Below, one piece after another: positions 25,561 to 35,373 of a stretch of 64,000 bases of DNA (position 1 is its first letter; every line of letters starts with the position of its first letter). A program made the position numbers and the translations under genes. The stretch comes from an uncultured Trueperaceae bacterium (GTDB lineage: Bacteria > Deinococcota > Deinococci > Deinococcales > Trueperaceae). The stretch is taken from the NCBI GenBank assembly GCA_913057685.1, contig CAJXOA010000001.1:86400-150399 (forward strand). The letters run 5' to 3'. Under the pieces are notes generated by a model, which was given only the letters and a program-made list of their open reading frames with translations, searched no databases and was not told the origin of the DNA.

Positions 25561-25740
25561 CGTCGTTGGGGCCGCGCGCGTCGGGTCGTGGCCTCCGCGC
25601 GGTCCGACATTCGGGTAACGAAGCTCCGGCACCGTGGGGGTCGGAAGGGACGGGGCGGCCCGCACCCCGCTCATCGACGCCGCCCGCGACCGGAGACGTG
25701 AAGACGCCGCCACGCTCCGGCGCGCCGCCCCTTTCGCCCC

Positions 25741-25769
25741 GTCGCCCCGGGCCGCCGGCCCGGGGCGAC
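25741..25769 (-). terminator. Hairpin at the end of the mrp operon
   Basis: A perfect 13-bp inverted repeat, GTCGCCCCGGGCC / GGCCCGGGGCGAC, with a 3-nt loop, about 19 nt beyond the mnhG stop. No T-tract. The remaining non-coding DNA between 25561 and 25740 shows no gene; it contains one copy of a motif shared with the ccdA upstream region (25607-25623). Confidence 0.6.
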
Positions 25770-25787
25770 TCCCGTTTCGGCAGGGCG

Positions 25788-26219
25788 TCAGGCGCGGCCG
25801 GTGGACGCGTCGTCGCCGTCGCCTAGGGTGGCGTCGTCCGTGCCGTCCTCGGTGGCGTCGTCCGTGCCGACCGCGGTCTTCTCGAGGATCTCCGGGTCGT
25901 ACTTCCCCTCGAGCGCGTCGACCTCGGTGCGCTCCCACAGCGGGACGCCGTCGTAGTACGCCGCCCGGCCCAGCACGTGCGCGGCGACCGGCGCGGTGAG
26001 CAGCAGGAACACGAACGTCAGCAACGCCTTCGTCGCGACCGCCGTCGTGCCGAACACCGCGGCGGCGGCGGCCAGCACCAGGGCGGCCCCGAGCGTGCCG
26101 GCCTTCGTCGCGGCGTGCATGCGCAGGAACAGGTCGGGAAGACGCACCGCCCCGAGGGCGGCGACGAACACGAAGAAGGCGCCGAACAGCATGAGGGCGA
26201 CGGCCAGCACCTCAATCAT
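25788..26219 (-). CDS. mnhG: Na+/H+ antiporter subunit G (MnhG/MrpG)
   Basis: Last gene of the Mrp operon; 143 residues with three membrane segments and the family signature RLPDLFLRMHAATKAGTLG. A ~45-residue acidic tail rich in Asp, Ala and Thr, with DDAT repeats, is not part of the usual subunit (~100-120 residues). The start overlaps the end of mnhF by 8 nt. Confidence 0.93.
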   Translation of the reverse strand: MIEVLAVALMLFGAFFVFVAALGAVRLPDLFLRMHAATKAGTLGAALVLAAAAAVFGTTAVATKALLTFVFLLLTAPVAAHVLGRAAYYDGVPLWERTEVDALEGKYDPEILEKTAVGTDDATEDGTDDATLGDGDDASTGRA

Positions 26220-26517
26220 CGCGTTCCTCCCGGTCGCGTCGTTCGATGAAGCGCGCGAACGCCAACGTCCCCAGGAACGAGATCAACGCCAGCGCGATGG
26301 CGGCGTCCATCAGGATCGCCTGGTCGGTCTGGATCGCCACCAGCACGATCACCGACACCGACGCCAAGCCGATCATGTCGAGCGCCATGACGCGGTCGGG
26401 CAGGCTGGGGCCGCGCACGACCCGCACGAAGCCCAGCAGCAGCGACCCGAGCACGAGCACCAGCGCCAACTCCGCGCCGGCCGCCAACAGCGACCCGCTC
26501 CCGAGGCCGGGGATCAC
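26212..26517 (-). CDS. mnhF: Na+/H+ antiporter subunit F (MnhF/MrpF)
   Basis: 101 residues, three membrane helices, with the MrpF signature RVVRGPSLPDRVMALD. The GTG start overlaps the mnhE stop (GTGA). Part of the antiporter complex with subunits A-G. Confidence 0.93.
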   Translation of the reverse strand: MIPGLGSGSLLAAGAELALVLVLGSLLLGFVRVVRGPSLPDRVMALDMIGLASVSVIVLVAIQTDQAILMDAAIALALISFLGTLAFARFIERRDREERDD

Positions 26518-26983
26518 CGGAACACCTCCGCGACGCGCACCTCGAACGTCGTCTTGATGTCCTTCGCCAGCGCCTCGGGGTCGCCGCCGTACATGGCGTG
26601 GACGTACAGGCAGCTGGCGTCGTCGGCGACGTCGATCGACAACGTCCCCGGCGTGAGCGAGATCAGGTTCGCCAGGAGGGTGATCTCCGCGTCGCTGGTG
26701 ACGTCGAGGGGCACCGCGATCACCGCGGGCCGCATGGACAGCGTCGGGCTGAGCACGTCCGCCGCGACGCGGACGCTCGAGACCACCAGCTCGCGAACGA
26801 AGATCGCGAGCAGCTGCAGCGCCCGGACGATGCGGACGGCGTAGCGGCGGTCGCCGACCGCCGCGCCCGCGACGTGCAGGACGCCCATCCCGACGACGAA
26901 GCCCAACGCCAGGTTCAACTCCGAGAGCGAACCGGTCGCGAGCGCCCACACGAGCGCCAGGATCAGGTTCAGGGCCAACAGGT

Positions 26984-26987
<4 letters not shown>
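26514..26987 (-). CDS. mnhE: Na+/H+ antiporter subunit E (MnhE/MrpE)
   Basis: 157 residues. Two or three N-terminal membrane helices are followed by the conserved NLISLTPGTLSID motif and a cytoplasmic C-terminal domain (LYVHAMYG). The GTG start overlaps the mnhD stop. Confidence 0.93.
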
Positions 26988-28470
<1,483 letters not shown>

Positions 28471-28474
<4 letters not shown>

Positions 28475-28953
28475 GGCGCGCCCTCCCCGTCGTCGCGCGC
28501 GTCGGTTCCGCTGGGGCCGGTGCGCGGCACCGTGCCCCCCTGCGGCATCGGGCGGGGGCGGGGCGCGCCCGCGGGCGCATCCCCGTTCCGGTCGACCGGC
28601 CGGGGGTCGTCGAGGCGTTCGGGGAGTTCGTCGGTCCGGACGGTGCCGAGGCGTTCGTAGGTGCGCAGCAGCAGCACGATGGCGAACACCGTCAGCCCGA
28701 AGCCGATGACGATGGCGGTGAGGATCAACGCCTGCGGCAGCGCGTTCGCGGAACCGGCCGGGGGCGCGACGGCGCCCTCGGGCACGAACGGCGAGGCGCC
28801 GCGCGTGAGGCGGCCGGCGACGAAGATCGAGACGTTCACCGCGCCGGAGATCAGGATCAGGCCGAAGACGAAGCGCAGCAGGTTGCGTTGCAGCACGAGG
28901 TACACCCCCGCGCCGAAGACGATGCCGACGGTGAGGGCGACGGGCGCCTCCAC
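28471..28953 (-). CDS. mnhC: Na+/H+ antiporter subunit C (MnhC/MrpC)
   Basis: 160 residues. Three membrane helices with the NuoK-like pattern (GVYLVLQRNLLRFVFGLILI; LPQALILTAIVIGFG). About 55 Pro/Arg/Asp-rich residues form a C-terminal tail longer than in many homologues. The GTG start is 1 nt after the mnhB stop. Confidence 0.93.
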
Positions 28954-28954
28954 G

Positions 28955-29365
28955 TCAGTGCTCCTCCAGCGAGAACAGCATCGTCAGCACCACGCCGACG
29001 ACGACGAGGTACACCCCGACGTCGAACAACAGCGGCGTGGAGAGCTTCAGCGTGAACGCCTCGAACTCGCGCACCCACCAGAGGCCGGTCAGGAACACGT
29101 CGCCGGCGACGGCGGCGAGGAGGCCGGCGGTCACGGCGGCGGACAGGCCCACCCCGATCAACGTCCGGGGGCGGACGCGCAGCAGCGCGAAGGCGCGTTC
29201 GAAGCCCTCCGCGATGGCGTAGAGCGCGATGGCGGAGGCGGCGACCAGTCCGCCGATGAACCCCCCGCCGGGCAGGTCGTGGCCGCGCAGCAGCAAGAAG
29301 ACGCTGAACAACAGCAGCAGCCCGATCAGGAGCCGCGTGGCGGTGCGGAGGATGACGCTGTTCAC
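28955..29365 (-). CDS. mnhB: Na+/H+ antiporter subunit B (MnhB/MrpB)
   Basis: 136 residues with four membrane segments and the MrpB signature [16 protein letters not shown] plus [16 protein letters not shown]. The GTG start overlaps the mnhA stop. Confidence 0.94.
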   Translation of the reverse strand: MNSVILRTATRLLIGLLLLFSVFLLLRGHDLPGGGFIGGLVAASAIALYAIAEGFERAFALLRVRPRTLIGVGLSAAVTAGLLAAVAGDVFLTGLWWVREFEAFTLKLSTPLLFDVGVYLVVVGVVLTMLFSLEEH

Positions 29366-31794
29366 GATCCCGCCCCCCCGTCGTCGGCCGCCCGGCCGCC
29401 CGGCGTCCCCGCGTCGGACGGCTCGCCGTCCCCGGCGGGGTCGGCGCTGCCGCGCGGGGCGGCGTAGGCGATCTCCGGCTCCGGGCGGGGCCCGAGCCGC
29501 CGCAACAGGGCGTACGCGCCGGTCGCCGCGACGGCCAGCACGAAGATCTCGCCGAGCGTGTCGATCGCTCGGAAGTCGACCAGGATGACGTTCACGACGT
29601 TGCTGCCGAGGGCGTCGGGGTACGACGCGGCGTCGAAGAAGTCGCTGAGGCGGCGGTCGAACGGCGTTTGGGTCACCGCCAGCAGCAGCGCGGAGAACGC
29701 CGCGCCGGCGGTGGCGGCGATGACGAGCGCGAGGCGCGAACGGCCGCGCGCCTCACCGTCGCGCAACAGCGCGCTCGGGAGGCGCGTCAGGACCAGCGCG
29801 AGGACGATGACCGTGAGCGTCTCGACGAGGAACTGCGTGACCGCCAGGTCGGGCGCGCTGAACATGACGAACAGCAGGGCGATGCCGAAGCCCACCACCC
29901 CGAGCGAGGTGATGGCGCGCAGGCGGGAGTGGGCGCTGGCCGTCCCCAGGGCGCCGACGACGATCAACGCCAGCACCAGGAATTCGTGGAGGGCGCCGTC
30001 GACGGTGGGCAGCGCCAGCGTGGGGCCGCCGCGCACGACGGCGGTGAGCGCCAGCAGCCCGACGGTGAACCCGGTGATCGTGAGGAGGTGGTGCTGCAGG
30101 TCGTCGGACTGCACGCGCTTCGTGAGGCCCTTCGCGACGGTGGGGATCCCGCGCAGGACGAGCGCGTCGTAGATGCCGGCGGGGCCGACGCGCACGTCCG
30201 CGAAGCGGGTGCGCAGCGCGTCGTGGAGGGGGCGCCACACGAGCACGAGGAAGGCACCGAGCAGGATCGTCGCGATGGACAGCAGCAGGGCGGCGTTCAC
30301 GCCGTGCCAAAGTTTGAGATAGAAGTCGACCGGCGCGCCGACGAGGCCGGCGGCGGCGGGCACCAACAGCGCCTGCGCCAGCACGTCGGGGGCGAGGCCG
30401 AAGCCCAGCCCGAGGGTCGCGAGGACGGCGGGCCCGATCCACATCGAGACCGGCGCTTCGTGCGCCGCCTTCGGGGCGCGCGGTTCGCGGCCGGCGAACG
30501 GGCGCCAGGCGACGAGGACGACGATCGGCACCATCACCGCGCTGGCGGCGACGAGCGCGGCGAGCGCCCACGGGTGCGGCAGCAGCGTCTCGTAGGCGAG
30601 CTCCTTGCCGACGAAGCCGAGCATCGGGGGGAGGCCGGCGGCGCTGATCGCGGCGACGAGGGCGACCGCCCAGGAGATCGGCATCGCCCGTCCGAGGCCG
30701 GACAGTACCGTCACGTCGCGACTGCCGGCCTCGTGGTCGAGGTTCCCCGCGACCATGAACAGCGGCGCCTTGTACAGCGCGTGGGCGACCATGAACGCCA
30801 GCATCGCCTCCGCCCCGAGGGGGCCGCCCACGCCGACCATCACGACGAGCGCACCCAGCGCGATCAGGGTGGAGTAGGCGAGCAGCCGCTTCGCGTCGCG
30901 CTGCAAGAGCGCCAGCGTCGCGGCGGCGAGGAGGGTGGCGGTCCCGACCCCGGTCAGCAGCCAGAACCAGACGGCGGTGCCGCCCATCGCCGGCGCGAGG
31001 CGGGCGAGGAGGTAGACGCCGGCCTTCACCATCGTCGCGCTGTGCAGGTACGACGAGACCGGCGTGGGCGCCGCCATCGCGTTCGGGAGCCAGACGTGGA
31101 AGGGGAATTGCGCGGACTTCGTGAACGCCCCCAGGGCGATCAGCAGCAGCGCGGGGAGGTAGACGGGGGAGGCCTGGACGACGGCGGGGTCGGCGAGCAT
31201 CGCCGAGATCCGGAAGGTGCCCACGTCCGCGCCGAGCAACAGGAACCCCGCCAGCATCGCGAGGCCTCCCGAGCCGGTGATCAGCAGGCCCTGCAGGGCG
31301 CCGGCGCGACTCTCCTCCTTGTCGTGCTTGTAGCCGATCAGGAAGTAGCTCGTGAGGCTCGTCAGCTCCCAGAAGACGAACAACGAGATCAGGTCGTCGG
31401 CGACGACGACGCCGAGCATCGCGGCCATGAAGGCGAGCAGCAGTAGGTAGAAGCGGGGGAGTTGTCGGTCGCCGCGCAGGTACCCGCCGGCGTAGATCAC
31501 GACGGCGGTGCCGATGATCGTGATCATCAAGGCGAAGACGAGGGAGAGGCCGTCGAGGCGGAAGGCGAGTTCGATGCCGAGGCTCGGGAGCCAGGGGACC
31601 GCCTGCTCGAGGGGTGCGCCGGCGCGGACCTGCGGGATCTGCGCCGCGAACCAGGTGGCGAGGCCGGCGGGGAGGAGGGCCCACACCCAGCCGGCGCGCG
31701 CGCCGAGGGCGGGGGTCGCCAGCGGCGCGAGGGCGGCGACCGCGAAGCCGATCAAGACCGCGGCGCTCAGCACGGCGGACCTCGGCGGCGGCAC
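29362..31794 (-). CDS. mnhA: Na+/H+ antiporter subunit A (MnhA/MrpA)
   Basis: 810 residues, the normal full length: a NuoL-like N-terminal antiporter domain ([62 protein letters not shown]) fused to the MrpA C-terminal domains ([29 protein letters not shown]). It begins the operon A-B-C-D-E-F-G, which exchanges cytoplasmic Na+ (or other monovalent cations) for external protons in salt and alkaline stress. The first GTG is taken as start; a second in-frame GTG seven codons on is equally possible. Confidence 0.94.
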   Translation of the reverse strand: MPPPRSAVLSAAVLIGFAVAALAPLATPALGARAGWVWALLPAGLATWFAAQIPQVRAGAPLEQAVPWLPSLGIELAFRLDGLSLVFALMITIIGTAVVIYAGGYLRGDRQLPRFYLLLLAFMAAMLGVVVADDLISLFVFWELTSLTSYFLIGYKHDKEESRAGALQGLLITGSGGLAMLAGFLLLGADVGTFRISAMLADPAVVQASPVYLPALLLIALGAFTKSAQFPFHVWLPNAMAAPTPVSSYLHSATMVKAGVYLLARLAPAMGGTAVWFWLLTGVGTATLLAAATLALLQRDAKRLLAYSTLIALGALVVMVGVGGPLGAEAMLAFMVAHALYKAPLFMVAGNLDHEAGSRDVTVLSGLGRAMPISWAVALVAAISAAGLPPMLGFVGKELAYETLLPHPWALAALVAASAVMVPIVVLVAWRPFAGREPRAPKAAHEAPVSMWIGPAVLATLGLGFGLAPDVLAQALLVPAAAGLVGAPVDFYLKLWHGVNAALLLSIATILLGAFLVLVWRPLHDALRTRFADVRVGPAGIYDALVLRGIPTVAKGLTKRVQSDDLQHHLLTITGFTVGLLALTAVVRGGPTLALPTVDGALHEFLVLALIVVGALGTASAHSRLRAITSLGVVGFGIALLFVMFSAPDLAVTQFLVETLTVIVLALVLTRLPSALLRDGEARGRSRLALVIAATAGAAFSALLLAVTQTPFDRRLSDFFDAASYPDALGSNVVNVILVDFRAIDTLGEIFVLAVAATGAYALLRRLGPRPEPEIAYAAPRGSADPAGDGEPSDAGTPGGRAADDGGAGS

Positions 31795-31930
31795 GCCCGG
31801 CGGGGCGCGGGGAACGGGGTACGGTGCGTCGCCTTCACCAGGCCTCCTCGGGTCGGCGCAAAGGTGCGCAGTACGTCGCGTCGGTGCGCGGGTGCGGGTC
31901 GCGGCCGGAACCGCGACGGTGCCGCCGAGT

Positions 31931-32848
31931 CTACCCCGCCGGTCCGGGGGCGCCGAGGTCGGCGGGCGACGTGCCGGGCGGGGCGTCGGTCGCGTCGGCG
32001 GGGTCGCCGACCCGCACGACGTCGCCGCCGCGCGCGAGGGCGTTCATGCCGAACGCCGGGCCCTTCGCGGTGGCGTGGATGCGGGCGAGCGTCGCGAGCG
32101 GTTCGCGGGCGGCGGCGGGCGCGTCGGGCGCGGGCGCGCCGGCGGGGTCGAGGGTCGTGACGACGCAGCGGACGCACGGCTTGACGAGCTCGAACGTCGC
32201 TTCCCCCACCCGGAGGTGCCGCCATCCGTCCTCCGCCCAGGCGTCCGCGCCGTCGATCACCAGGTTCGCCCGGAAGCGCGTCGCGTCGAAGGTGCGCCCC
32301 GCGGCCCGGGACAGCGCCGCGAGGGAGGCGGTCGTGATCACCAGGTAGGGGTAGCCGTCGGCGAACGACACGCCGTCGTCCGGTCGGCCGAAGGCGGGGT
32401 CGACCGACCGGTGGGCCTCCTTGGGGAGGCGGACGAGGGCGTAGCCGGGCCCGAGCCAGGCGGCGAGCCAGGCGTCGGCGTCGGGCCCGCAGCTGGCGAC
32501 GGGGACGTCGTCGCCCCAGACGCGGGCGTGACGGTCGGCGTGCGCGGGCGCATCGAGCGGGAGGTCGAGCGGGGGCGGGGTGGCGCCGGGCGCGAGGGTG
32601 GGGTCGGCGGCACGGTCGGCGGCACGGTCGGCAGCAGGGTCGAGGGTGAGGGTGAGGCGGTCGGCGCCGAGGTGCGGCACGAGCGCTCGGAGGCGCGGGA
32701 GGGTGCGTTGCGAGACGAAGCGGCCGGCGGCGTCGATGATCATCCAGCGGCGGTCGTGGCGGAGGCCGCGGGGGTGGACCTCGGCGGCGGCGACGGCCGC
32801 GCCGCGCGCGCCCTTGACGGGGTGGACGTACAGGGCGTGAAGGTGCAC
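31931..32848 (-). CDS. MOSC-domain protein (YcbX/mARC-like)
   Basis: 305 residues. An N-terminal beta-barrel domain (LYVHPVKGARG, GLRHDRRWMI) precedes the MOSC domain, whose conserved molybdenum-cofactor-binding cysteine lies in KPCVRCVVTTLD. Relatives reduce N-hydroxylated compounds using Moco. The start is a GTG. A short in-frame repeat (ADRAADRAAD) occurs in a linker at residues ~75-83. The modA start at the right edge would supply molybdate, but nothing links the two directly. Confidence 0.88.
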   Translation of the reverse strand: MHLHALYVHPVKGARGAAVAAAEVHPRGLRHDRRWMIIDAAGRFVSQRTLPRLRALVPHLGADRLTLTLDPAADRAADRAADPTLAPGATPPPLDLPLDAPAHADRHARVWGDDVPVASCGPDADAWLAAWLGPGYALVRLPKEAHRSVDPAFGRPDDGVSFADGYPYLVITTASLAALSRAAGRTFDATRFRANLVIDGADAWAEDGWRHLRVGEATFELVKPCVRCVVTTLDPAGAPAPDAPAAAREPLATLARIHATAKGPAFGMNALARGGDVVRVGDPADATDAPPGTSPADLGAPGPAG

Positions 32849-32875
32849 GCTGCAGCGTAGCGCGAGCCGGCCGCG

Positions 32876-34288
32876 TCAGGATGGAGGAGGCGTCCCTCCG
32901 GGGCGGGAGCCGACGTACAGGCTGCGCGTCATGAGGCGCATTTCCGGTGCGACCTCGCAGAAGGGGGTCGTGTCGGTCGCGCGAGCGGGTGCGAGGGCGG
33001 CACCGTCCAGCGGGACGTCGACGGTCACGAGGGGAATGCTGGCGAGGCCGGCGACGGCCGCCTGGGTTCCGTCGGCGTGCCCGGCGAGGGCGACCTCGTC
33101 CACGACGGGCCAGTGGCGGAGGGCGGCGAGGACGTCCTCCCGCGTGCGGGTGGGCGAGGTGAAGACGACGGGGAGACCCGCGGTCGTCACGCCCAGCGAC
33201 GGGCCGCTGCACGTCTCGTCGTGCAGCGCGAGTGGGATTCGGCGCCACCCCGTGGAGGGGTCCCCCATCGTCCGTCCGCGAACGTCGCGGCGGGGGTAGG
33301 CGGCCGCGAGGGCGTCGAGGATCGCGTAGGCGGCGTTCGAACGGACCGTGAACGGGTCGTCGCGCATCGCTGCGGCGGCGTCGAGACGTTCGGCGAGGGC
33401 GTCCTCGACGGTCGGGTGGGCGAGGACGTGGATGGGGAGAAGGCCACGGCCGGCGGGGGGTCCCAGGAGGGCGTCCGTGAGGTGTCGCGCGATGCGGTCG
33501 AGGTTCGCGTCGGGACCCACCCAAACGACGACGCGGCGGGGCGCGCGTTGGTGGACGCGGAGTCCGCGAGCGAGGGCGCGTGCGGCGACCGGGCTCGCGA
33601 TGTCTCGGGGGCCTGCGATGGAGACCGCCGCGACCTCGGGGTGGTCGACGAGGGCGTCTGCGGTGTCGCGGTCGCCGTGGACGAGGGCCAGGGCGCCCGG
33701 GGGGAGGCCCACACCGTGCGCCACGTCCACGAGCCACTGTGCCGAGAAAGCGGCGTGGATGGACGGCTTCACGATCAGCGGAGCGCCGATCGCCAGGGCG
33801 CGGGCGATGTGCGACGCCGGTTCGGACGCGGGGTGGCTCGCGGGTAGGAGGGCGGCGACGGTTCCGATGGGGACGCACCGTGCACGCGTACCGGGTGCGT
33901 GGGGGGCGGCGCGGGGGCGTTCGAGGGTACGCGCCTCCTCCCCAGCGCGCGCGACGCCGCGAAGGGCGTCGTCGACCTCGGCATCGGCGGCGGCGCGCGT
34001 GAGTCCCGCCTCCCGCGCGACGAGGTCGCTCCACTCCTCTCGGCGTGCCGTGAGGGCGGCGTGGAGGGCGTCGACGCGCGCGAGGCGTGCATCGAGGGTG
34101 GGAATCGAGTGCGGGTCGTGGTCCGCGAGTCGGCGGATGGCGGCGTCCACGTCGTGCTCGGTGGCCCAGGGGACCCGCGCGAGGATGTCGCCCTCGGCGG
34201 GGGCGACGACGTCGGATACGAGCGGGGACGACGCCGCGAACCATGCGCCGCCTCCGAAGAGGGGAAGGACCTGCGTCGACGTCAGCAT
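32876..34288 (-). CDS. Aldehyde dehydrogenase-fold protein lacking catalytic residues
   Basis: 470 residues, full ALDH length. The Rossmann-fold half is recognisable: PIGTVAALLPASHPAS, the nucleotide-binding Lys in APLIVKPS, and GVGLPPGALALVHGD. The two catalytic signatures are missing: the usual ELGG motif is QRAP (HQRAPRRVVVWVGPDANLD), and the catalytic Cys block (GQxC) reads PPAGRGLLPIHVLAH, with no Cys. I therefore infer a non-catalytic (or differently acting) ALDH homologue, not a random mutant, since the frame is intact. It is divergent from the IclR regulator, sharing its control region. ATG start follows a weak site; upstream open sequence lies in the IclR promoter. Confidence 0.75.
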   Translation of the reverse strand: MLTSTQVLPLFGGGAWFAASSPLVSDVVAPAEGDILARVPWATEHDVDAAIRRLADHDPHSIPTLDARLARVDALHAALTARREEWSDLVAREAGLTRAAADAEVDDALRGVARAGEEARTLERPRAAPHAPGTRARCVPIGTVAALLPASHPASEPASHIARALAIGAPLIVKPSIHAAFSAQWLVDVAHGVGLPPGALALVHGDRDTADALVDHPEVAAVSIAGPRDIASPVAARALARGLRVHQRAPRRVVVWVGPDANLDRIARHLTDALLGPPAGRGLLPIHVLAHPTVEDALAERLDAAAAMRDDPFTVRSNAAYAILDALAAAYPRRDVRGRTMGDPSTGWRRIPLALHDETCSGPSLGVTTAGLPVVFTSPTRTREDVLAALRHWPVVDEVALAGHADGTQAAVAGLASIPLVTVDVPLDGAALAPARATDTTPFCEVAPEMRLMTRSLYVGSRPGGTPPPS

Positions 34289-34354
34289 CGGCGACCTCCG
34301 TGGCCACGACGGGCCGACCTTCAGTGTGTCGCGTCGTGGATGCCCACCGCCGCC

Positions 34355-34371
34355 GTTGCGCCTACCGCAAC
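34355..34371. promoter_or_regulatory. Inverted repeat, candidate IclR operator (copy 1)
   Basis: GTTGCG-CCTAC-CGCAAC, perfect 6-bp arms with a 5-bp spacer, in the 123-bp region between the divergent ALDH-like and iclR genes. The same arms and spacing occur at 47589-47605 between the mannosidase and isomerase genes. Confidence 0.6.
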
Positions 34372-34411
34372 TTTGGTGCTTCGGAGGGGCGCCTCGTGCA
34401 ACAGTCCAGGC

Positions 34412-35224
34412 ATGACGTCGCTCCGGAGTCTGAACCGTGCGCTCGCGCTGCTCGATCACCTCGCCGAGCGCCACGCGCGCGGGGAGGGCTTGGTGGCGGT
34501 CCGCGTCGCCGACGTCGCCCAGCTTCTCGCCGTCGACAAGTCGACGGCGTCGCGGTTGGCCGCGACCTTGGAGGCGCGCGGGTACCTACAGCGGGACCCG
34601 GTGTCGCGGCGGTACGCCCTGGGCGCGAAAGTCCGCCCGGCCGCACCGCCCGATGCGTGGGTCCGCGACCTCCGGCGGCGCGCGGGGAGCGCGGTCGCCG
34701 ACCTGGCCGACGTTACCGGCGAGTGCGCCCACGTCGCGGTGCTGGACGGGGACGCCGTCCGCATCGTGGAGGACGTCGTCGCGCGGGTGGAGGGGCTCCA
34801 GGTTCGGGCGGGGGTGGGGCGATCGATGCCGCTTCACTGCACGGCGCTCGGGAAGTGCTTTCTCGCGTTCACCGACGTGGCGCCGCCCACCGAGCTCACG
34901 GCCCACACGCCGCGGACCGCGACCGACGTCGCGACGCTCGAGCGCGACCTGGCGTCGGTACGTCGGCGTGGTTTCGCCCTCGACGACGAGGAGCACGAGC
35001 CGGGGGTGCGCTGCCTCGCTGCGCCGGTCCGCGACGTGGAGGGAACCGTCGTCGCCAGCCTCGGCATCTCCGCACCGCGCCTACGCCTCCAGGACGAGGA
35101 CGTCACCGCCGTCGCCCGCTCCGTCCGCCGTGCGGCGTCCGAGCTGACGCACACCCTGGGAGCGATGCGGCGGCCGCACGACGTCGGGAACGGCGGACAC
35201 GCCGATTCCCTGACGCGCCCCTGA
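34412..35224 (+). CDS. IclR-family transcriptional regulator
   Basis: 270 residues. An N-terminal winged HTH (LNRALALLDHLAER; VADVAQLLAVDKSTASRLAATLEARGYL) is followed by an IclR effector-binding domain (SMPLHCTALGKCFLAF; DDEEHEPGVRCLAAPVRD; ASLGISAP). The family has the LHCTALGKxxLA signature used in ligand binding. It probably autoregulates through the inverted repeat just upstream and may control the whole 32.9-48.6 kb locus. Effector unknown. Confidence 0.92.
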   Translation: MTSLRSLNRALALLDHLAERHARGEGLVAVRVADVAQLLAVDKSTASRLAATLEARGYLQRDPVSRRYALGAKVRPAAPPDAWVRDLRRRAGSAVADLADVTGECAHVAVLDGDAVRIVEDVVARVEGLQVRAGVGRSMPLHCTALGKCFLAFTDVAPPTELTAHTPRTATDVATLERDLASVRRRGFALDDEEHEPGVRCLAAPVRDVEGTVVASLGISAPRLRLQDEDVTAVARSVRRAASELTHTLGAMRRPHDVGNGGHADSLTRP

Positions 35225-35270
35225 CGAACGGCTTCACGAACCCCTGACGCGCGGGTGATGAAGACCTGAC
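35209..35270 (+). repeat. Helically phased CCTGAC direct repeats upstream of the binding-protein gene
   Basis: CCTGAC occurs at 35209, 35220, 35243 and 35265, spaced 11, 23 and 22 bp, so all copies face the same side of the helix. A TAGCCT -10-like box follows at 35281-35286. The first two copies overlap the 3' end of iclR. A possible activator site for the transporter operon. Confidence 0.4.
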
Positions 35271-35307
35271 CCCCCCGACCTAGCCTGCTCGCGGTCCGTG
35301 CCCGAAG

Positions 35308-35339
35308 CGAGGCGGGGCGGAACCGCCCGTTCGGCCTCG
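35308..35339 (+). other. Leader hairpin before the binding-protein gene
   Basis: Nested inverted repeats: CGAGGC (35308-35313) with GCCTCG (35334-35339), enclosing GGGCGG-AA-CCGCCC (35315-35328). It lies in the predicted untranslated leader, 34 nt before the ATG. Confidence 0.5.
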
Positions 35340-35373
35340 TTCGTCCCATGCTCCAGGAGGGTGACCCCACACC

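Noticed and set aside
32600..32640. Short tandem repeat (GGCACGGTCGGC units) in the MOSC gene
   Set aside because: Two and a half in-frame copies in a linker; too short and coding to be a CRISPR, attachment site or phase-variation tract.
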